Shown: piece after piece, positions 28,178-33,401 of the stretch | Numbering within the stretch: the stretch's first letter is position 1 | Layout of the letters: every line of letters starts with the position of its first letter | Assembly: GCA_021819585.1 (NCBI GenBank) | Contig: JAKAQS010000012.1 | Location: 1-33,401, forward strand | Reading direction: 5' to 3' | DNA length: 33,401 bases | Source: Acidobacteriota bacterium | GTDB taxonomy: Bacteria > Acidobacteriota > Terriglobia > Terriglobales > Acidobacteriaceae | Translations under genes and position numbers: made by a program | The notes under the pieces: generated by a model | Told to the model about the DNA's origin: nothing | Databases searched by the model: none | The model's input: the letters and a program-made list of their open reading frames with translations, nothing else

Positions 28178-28762
28178 CTAATTCACGGAGGCCGCTCTCC
28201 GATACCGCACAGTTCCCGCCTCATCCCCCTGGCCGGCGTAGCTCATCCCACAGCGCTGCATCACCTTGATAGACTCCGTTACGTTCAGGTAGGCCTGCGC
28301 GCTCACCGATCGCACTCCCTCCTGCGTCAGGAGCCAATCGACCAGGGTGCGCGCCGCAGCCGATGCATAACCGCGGCGCTGAAACGCAGGCAGGGTCGAG
28401 TAGCCGATCTCCACATCTCCATAGGCTCGCGGGAAGCCTCCAATCGCACCCACCAGCGTGCGCGGCCGGCCCAGACCTCCGTCCAGTACGACGTAGCGGT
28501 GCCAGCCGAAGCTCTCCGGCAACTCGTCGTACTGCTTTTGGATCATCCTGTGCAGATGCGGCTCCCAGTCCACCGGCGGCCACTCCTCGGTCAGCCTGGC
28601 CCGCAGCAGGCTTCCCAGCCTGGCCGCATCGTTCTCTTGTTCGGCCAGCAGCATCTCGGGGGTGATCGCCACCAGGCGCAGGCCGCCGGCCTTCAAGTCG
28701 GCCATGCGCCCCGGCCGGGCCTGGAGGCCAAGCACAGCTCCCCATTGCATGAAATCAATCAA
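28178..28762 (-). CDS. GNAT-family N-acetyltransferase
   Basis: LVGAIGGFPRAYGDVEIGYSTLPAFQRRGYASAAARTLVDWLL and VTESIKVMQRCGM; 4-bp overlap with era. Confidence 0.87.
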   Translation of the reverse strand: MIDFMQWGAVLGLQARPGRMADLKAGGLRLVAITPEMLLAEQENDAARLGSLLRARLTEEWPPVDWEPHLHRMIQKQYDELPESFGWHRYVVLDGGLGRPRTLVGAIGGFPRAYGDVEIGYSTLPAFQRRGYASAAARTLVDWLLTQEGVRSVSAQAYLNVTESIKVMQRCGMSYAGQGDEAGTVRYRRAASVN

Positions 28763-29913
28763 TCAGCGTCCTCCGCCTGCCCTGTCCGGCTCTCCGCCAG
28801 CCGTTGATCCCGATGCTGCTTCTCAGCCAACTGCTCCAGTTGCCGCCGCCAGTCCAGATTTTCTACAAACCCACGCGAGCTGCGCCACTCATCCTGCACC
28901 TTCACAAACAGCTCCAGAAATACCCTGGTTCCCAGCAGACTCTCAATCTCCTTGCGCGCCAAACTCCCGATCCGCTTGAGCATGGCTCCCTGCTTCCCGA
29001 TCAGGATCGCCTTCTGGCCTTCACGCTCGCAATAGATTGCCGCCGTGATTCGGGTGAGGGGAGATCTCCCGTCGAGTCCCTTCCGTAGCGAAGCCGGCTC
29101 TTCGTAACCTTCGATCACTACCGCTGAAGCGTACGGCACCTCTTCGCCGGTCAATAGCAGAATCTTCTCACGAATCACCTCTGCCACCAGAAATCTTTCC
29201 GGCTGATCCGTCAACTGGTTCTTTGGAAAGTAACGTTGTCCCTCAGGCAGATATTTCACCACCGTATCCAGCAGAAGTTCCAAGCCCTCCCGCTTCCTGG
29301 CAGAGATCGGAATCACCTCGGCAAATTCGTGCTGTGAACTCCAATGCTCGATCAGTGGCAGAAGCACGCTCCTGGGCAGCGCGTCAATCTTGTTCAGCGC
29401 CAGGATCACGGGACAGTCCACTTGCTTGACTAAGTTGAGGGCAAGATCATCTTCGGCCTTCGACAGCGCTCTCCGGCGCTGCCCGGGAGATGGCGATCGG
29501 CGCACCTGCGTATAGGGAGTGGCCTGAGCCGCATCCGCTCCCGTTGAGTGCGCGGGATCGGGCGTCCCAGCTTCAGGGCCGGGCAGCCGATGTGTGGCGT
29601 CTACCAGAAAGATCACCACATCACGCGACTCCAGCGCATCCTGCACTTCCTGCATCATGCGCTTATCCAACTGAGTTTGGGGCTTATGGACCCCCGGCGT
29701 ATCCACCAGCACCACCTGCGATGCGGGTCGGCCCGGATCGCCCTTGGCCTTCTTGCGCACCGGCAGATCCAGCACCCCCTGGATGCGCGACCGCGTCGTC
29801 TGGGGCTTATGCGTCACGATCGCCAGCTTCTGCCCCAGCAAGGCATTCAACAGCGTAGACTTGCCTGCATTCGGGCGGCCAATAATCGAAACAAAACCAG
29901 TACGAAGTCCCAT
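28759..29913 (-). CDS. era: GTPase Era
   Basis: GRPNAGKSTLLNALLGQKLAIVTHKPQTTRSRIQGV, VDTPGVHKPQ, LALNKID, KH domain ILIGKQGAMLKRIGSLARKEIESLLGTRVFLELFVKV. Confidence 0.95.
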   Translation of the reverse strand: MGLRTGFVSIIGRPNAGKSTLLNALLGQKLAIVTHKPQTTRSRIQGVLDLPVRKKAKGDPGRPASQVVLVDTPGVHKPQTQLDKRMMQEVQDALESRDVVIFLVDATHRLPGPEAGTPDPAHSTGADAAQATPYTQVRRSPSPGQRRRALSKAEDDLALNLVKQVDCPVILALNKIDALPRSVLLPLIEHWSSQHEFAEVIPISARKREGLELLLDTVVKYLPEGQRYFPKNQLTDQPERFLVAEVIREKILLLTGEEVPYASAVVIEGYEEPASLRKGLDGRSPLTRITAAIYCEREGQKAILIGKQGAMLKRIGSLARKEIESLLGTRVFLELFVKVQDEWRSSRGFVENLDWRRQLEQLAEKQHRDQRLAESRTGQAEDAD

Positions 29914-30072
29914 CTCACTATGATGACACCGGATGTGGCTCTGTGCGCCTGTGCTTCCCAGCCGGGTGCGTCTCGCTGCTCCGGCGAGATGCCCTCCTTC
30001 ACAGAGGACGGGACGGGAAGGGAACTGCGCCCTACCGGAAGCCTGTGAAGGCGGAGCGATTCAGACCCGGGT

Positions 30073-31443
30073 CTACGCCCCTGCGTCTCCGGCCGGATAC
30101 CCTCTCAGCCCCACCCGGACTCGCTCCACCCTGCGGTCCGTCGATGCCAGCACTTCGAGCCGCAGCGGACCGTTCTCCACCACCTCACCGGGGAGCGGAA
30201 TATGGCCGGCCATCTCACTGGCCAATCCACCCACAGTGGTGGCTTCATATCTCATCAGCAGTTGCGCCAGAGTCTGCTCTTCTTGATGTTCCTGCGCTTC
30301 GGCCAAACTCTCTTCTTCGTCTCCCACGCTCTCCGCGGTATCCGCACTCTCACCCAGCCCCTCCACCAGTTCGCGCAGGCGGGCTACTTCAAAGCTTCCT
30401 GGAACGACCCACGTGCCCTCGGGCTCGGCAATGGGAGTCTCTCCATCGGTCTCGGTATCATGCTCGTCCTCAATCTCTCCCACGATCGCTTCAATGAGAT
30501 CCTCGATGGTCACCAGACCAGCGACGCCGCCGTACTCATCGATCACGATGCCCATGTGCTGCTTCTGCTGCTGCATCTCCCGCAGCAGTTCATTGACCTT
30601 TTTGGTCTCCGGAATGAACAATGCGGGACGCTGCAATTCGGACACCGTCATTCTGGCTGCCTCGGAGTCCTTCACTCCCAGCAGATCGCGTGCAAAGGCC
30701 ACTCCGGTGATCCGATCCAGAGAATCCCCATACACCGGAACGCGAGAAAAGTTATGCGCATTCACCGCCGCGGTGAACTCCTCTAACGAGGTCTTTCCAG
30801 AGACGGCAAACATCTCCGGCCGCGGGGTCATCACCTCGCGCACCACCTTATCGCCGAACTCGACCACGCTGCGCACCAGTTCGCGGTCCTCTTCGTCGAG
30901 CACGCCCTCTTCTTCGCCCGCTTCGAGCAGCGCATCCATTGCCTCGTCCGGGTTCTCCTCGTGCTTCGCCTCCGGTTCGGCCAAGCCGGCAATCGAGAGC
31001 AGCAACCCGATGAGCAGTGTCAAGGGCATCACCAGATAGAACAGCACTCGTATCAGCCAGGCGATCTTCGCAATCCACGCGCCTGCGGTCTTGGTGAAAA
31101 AGATCTGCGGCAGCAGCCGGTCGAATACCAGCAGCGCCAGCAGAAGCTCAAACACCGTCCGCGCGATCTCCGCAGCACTCTGCCCTGCCTTGCCCTGGAG
31201 ATGGATCGCCAGCAGAAACACCAGCGCTCCGAGCGCAATCTGGCGCAAGACCGAGGCGGCCATCGCCGAGGACTGCCGGCTGAGATTCAGTCTGGGTTCG
31301 ACTCCCCGTTCCCACGCATCGATGTTCTCCGCATACTCCCGAGCGAGAAACTTCCCCATCTCGAAGTAGATCCTGTCCACATAGGCAGAGAGCGCCAGAA
31401 GGCACAGCAGCAGCAACACCAGCAGATCATAGCCCGTGATCAT
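30073..31443 (-). CDS. Hemolysin/CorC-family CBS-domain membrane protein
   Basis: VVEFGDKVVREVMTPRPEMFAV, HMGIVIDEYGGVAGLVTIEDLIEAIVGEIEDEHD, C-terminal CorC_HlyC-type domain. Confidence 0.92.
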   Translation of the reverse strand: MITGYDLLVLLLLCLLALSAYVDRIYFEMGKFLAREYAENIDAWERGVEPRLNLSRQSSAMAASVLRQIALGALVFLLAIHLQGKAGQSAAEIARTVFELLLALLVFDRLLPQIFFTKTAGAWIAKIAWLIRVLFYLVMPLTLLIGLLLSIAGLAEPEAKHEENPDEAMDALLEAGEEEGVLDEEDRELVRSVVEFGDKVVREVMTPRPEMFAVSGKTSLEEFTAAVNAHNFSRVPVYGDSLDRITGVAFARDLLGVKDSEAARMTVSELQRPALFIPETKKVNELLREMQQQKQHMGIVIDEYGGVAGLVTIEDLIEAIVGEIEDEHDTETDGETPIAEPEGTWVVPGSFEVARLRELVEGLGESADTAESVGDEEESLAEAQEHQEEQTLAQLLMRYEATTVGGLASEMAGHIPLPGEVVENGPLRLEVLASTDRRVERVRVGLRGYPAGDAGA

Positions 31444-31976
31444 GCACGCACCCTGAACGGCTTCCCCTTGGCCTTGACGGTCGCCCGGTCCGCCCTGGCG
31501 ATCAAGCCATGCGGCAGGCGCAACCTGGCGCGCAGATGGCTTTCGCGCGAGGCCATCGCTCCGCCATCGGTCTCGTGATCCATCCCCAGGAGATGAAGCA
31601 CTCCGTGCAACAGGAGAATTCGCACCTCGTCTCTCAGCGTATGCCCCTGTTCCCGGGCCTGCCGTTGGGCTGTATCCAGCGAGATCGCCAGATCTCCGGC
31701 GTGCTCTCCGGCAAATTCCGCCGGGGAGGGGAAGCTGAGTACATCGGTAGCCTTGTCTTTTCCCCGGAACTCCCGATTGAGCCGTCTCAGCGTGCGGTCG
31801 CCTGCCAGCAGAACATCCACCTCACCCAGCAACCCGGCTGCCTTCTGCGCCGCCTGGAGATAGCGGGTCAATCCAGACCGGGATAAGCCCATTTCCTTCC
31901 ATGCCGCAGCCTCACTTGCAGACGCACGCTTGCCATCCTTGTCGGCCAGCTCTCGGCGAAGTTCCAGGGTGATCAT
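31440..31976 (-). CDS. ybeY: Endoribonuclease YbeY
   Basis: LNREFRGKDKATDVLSFP, LGDLAISLDTA-type motif, zinc motif HGVLHLLGMDHETD. Confidence 0.94.
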   Translation of the reverse strand: MITLELRRELADKDGKRASASEAAAWKEMGLSRSGLTRYLQAAQKAAGLLGEVDVLLAGDRTLRRLNREFRGKDKATDVLSFPSPAEFAGEHAGDLAISLDTAQRQAREQGHTLRDEVRILLLHGVLHLLGMDHETDGGAMASRESHLRARLRLPHGLIARADRATVKAKGKPFRVRA

Positions 31977-32072
31977 GCTTGCTCTGATGCTATCGCACCC
32001 AGAAAAATGCCGGGGTATTCACCGCACACCGGTCAAACCGGTACGAGCCTTTCCGTTTCGCCTGCCAAGGGA

Positions 32073-32381
32073 TCATCTGCGTCCGGCTCGCACCTTGCCA
32101 AAGTGCATGGAGAGTTGCACCGAAATCGCCAGGGCGCCGGCGCCGGCCGTCACCCATCCCCAGGGATTTACTGGAGAGAAGAGATGCAGCAGCAGCGCTC
32201 CCCCCGCCAGGTTGCCAAATCCCCATAGCGCATTGGTCAGGGGTGAAGAGTCACCCACTCCGGGCGGTTTGGCGAAGGGCGATGGAAAAGGAACGCCACT
32301 GACCCCTTGCACAAAGTGCGGCACAGCGTTGGCCAGCAGCGCGCCGCTCAGGAAGTCCAGCAGATAGAAGTGCCAGGGCAT
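32073..32381 (-). CDS. Small conserved membrane protein of unknown function
   Basis: FLSGALLANAVPHFVQGVSGVPFPSPFAKPPGVGDSSPLTNALWGFGNLAGGALL resembles a widespread uncharacterised family; hydrophobic helices. Confidence 0.7.
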   Translation of the reverse strand: MPWHFYLLDFLSGALLANAVPHFVQGVSGVPFPSPFAKPPGVGDSSPLTNALWGFGNLAGGALLLHLFSPVNPWGWVTAGAGALAISVQLSMHFGKVRAGRR

Positions 32382-32411
32382 GGCCAGTGAACTCCACTCA
32401 TTGGGGAAGTC

Positions 32412-33401
32412 TTATTGCGGGTGAAGCACTCGTTTGGGAGGCTCTTCCACCTCGATGGTTAGTGGAACTCCATCCACAGCCAAGGGCAACTGCTCGGCCC
32501 GGTCATATGTGTCATAGGCCCGCACAATGCGCTGCACCAGATGGTGCCGCACCACATCCACGTCCTCGAAGTGGCAGAAGCGGATACCCTCTACGCCGTC
32601 CAATACGCGCAAAGCCTCCAACAACCCGCTCCGCTTGGGGCTGGGCAGATCGCATTGAGAGAGATCGCCCGTGATCACCGCCTTGGACTGGTTCCCCATG
32701 CGGGTCAGGAACATCTTCATCTGTTCACTGGTGGTATTCTGCGCCTCATCCATGATGATGAACGCATCGTGGAGCGTGCGTCCCCGCATGAACGCCAGCG
32801 GCGCAATCTCAATCACGTTGCTCTCCAGCATCTTATCCACTTTGCCTGGATCGAGCAGGTCGTAGAGGGCGTCGTAGAGCGGCCGCAGATACGGGTCCAC
32901 TTTTTCTTGCAGGCTCCCTGGCAGAAAGCCCAGGCGCTCCCCAGCCTCTACCGCCGGCCGCACCAGAATGATCCGTGAAACCTTCTTGGCCAGCAGCGCG
33001 CTGACCGCCATGGCCACGGCCAAGTAGGTTTTGCCCGTTCCAGCAGGCCCCAATCCAAAGACCATGTCATGGGACTCAATGGATTCGACATATTTTCGCT
33101 GGTTTGGGCTGCGCGGCTGCACCGCGCGCTTGGCTCCAATCGCACGCTGTTTGCCGCTCTCAACCAGCCCTCGCAAGGTCACGGCAGGATCAGCCACCAC
33201 CATCTTCAGCAAAGCATTCAGTTCGCCATTATGCGGATGCACGCCCAGTCTTCGGAGATGTTCAAAGTCGAGGAAGATCCCCTCGACTCGGGTTACCGCC
33301 GCAGCCTCCCCCATCAGATGGATACTCTCGGATCGGAGATCAATCTGGACGCCCAGCCCATCTTCCATCAGGCGAAGGTTTTCGTCGCGCGTTCCATACA
33401 A
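32412..33401 (-). CDS. phoH: PhoH-family ATPase, N-terminus truncated by window edge
   Basis: GTRDENLRLMEDGLGVQIDLRSESIHLMGE, GLGPAGTGKTYLAVAMAV, IILVRPAVEAGERLGFLPGSLQEKVDPYLRPLYDAL, IMDEAQNTTSEQMKMFLTRMG; frame open to the edge. Confidence 0.94.
   Translation of the reverse strand: MYGTRDENLRLMEDGLGVQIDLRSESIHLMGEAAAVTRVEGIFLDFEHLRRLGVHPHNGELNALLKMVVADPAVTLRGLVESGKQRAIGAKRAVQPRSPNQRKYVESIESHDMVFGLGPAGTGKTYLAVAMAVSALLAKKVSRIILVRPAVEAGERLGFLPGSLQEKVDPYLRPLYDALYDLLDPGKVDKMLESNVIEIAPLAFMRGRTLHDAFIIMDEAQNTTSEQMKMFLTRMGNQSKAVITGDLSQCDLPSPKRSGLLEALRVLDGVEGIRFCHFEDVDVVRHHLVQRIVRAYDTYDRAEQLPLAVDGVPLTIEVEEPPKRVLHPQ

Overview
33.4-kb, GC-rich bacterial chromosomal window. Gene content and order (phoH/ybeY/corC/era block, secreted TonB_C protein, NtrY/NtrX pair) suggest Acidobacteriota, but this is an inference and no marker was searched. 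From left to right: a 5'-truncated CobW/P47K-like GTPase; a minus-strand amino-sugar block (pfkB-type kinase, agaS, gatZ/kbaZ) with a nagB-like gene beyond a decayed integrase fragment and about 1 kb without convincing genes; a lone cytochrome P450; a minus-strand set of secreted PQQ-type beta-propeller, DUF2892-like membrane protein, SAM methyltransferase and OsmC; a tolC/MFP/RND efflux operon with 4-bp overlaps; mreB; alanine dehydrogenase; an ABC-2 ATPase/permease pair; an NtrY/NtrX-like two-component pair; a secreted TonB_C-domain protein; and the phoH / small membrane protein / ybeY / corC / era / GNAT block, truncated at the right edge. No tRNA, rRNA or CRISPR array was seen, and there is no clear new defence or mobile system. 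The points most worth following up are: (1) the NtrX-like regulator lacks a recognisable GAFTGA loop; (2) the propeller protein may be a tetrathionate-hydrolase-like enzyme; (3) a perfect 20-bp palindrome lies between nagB and the P450; (4) an integrase remnant splits the amino-sugar genes; (5) Era carries a Pro/Ala/Arg-rich insertion in its G domain.
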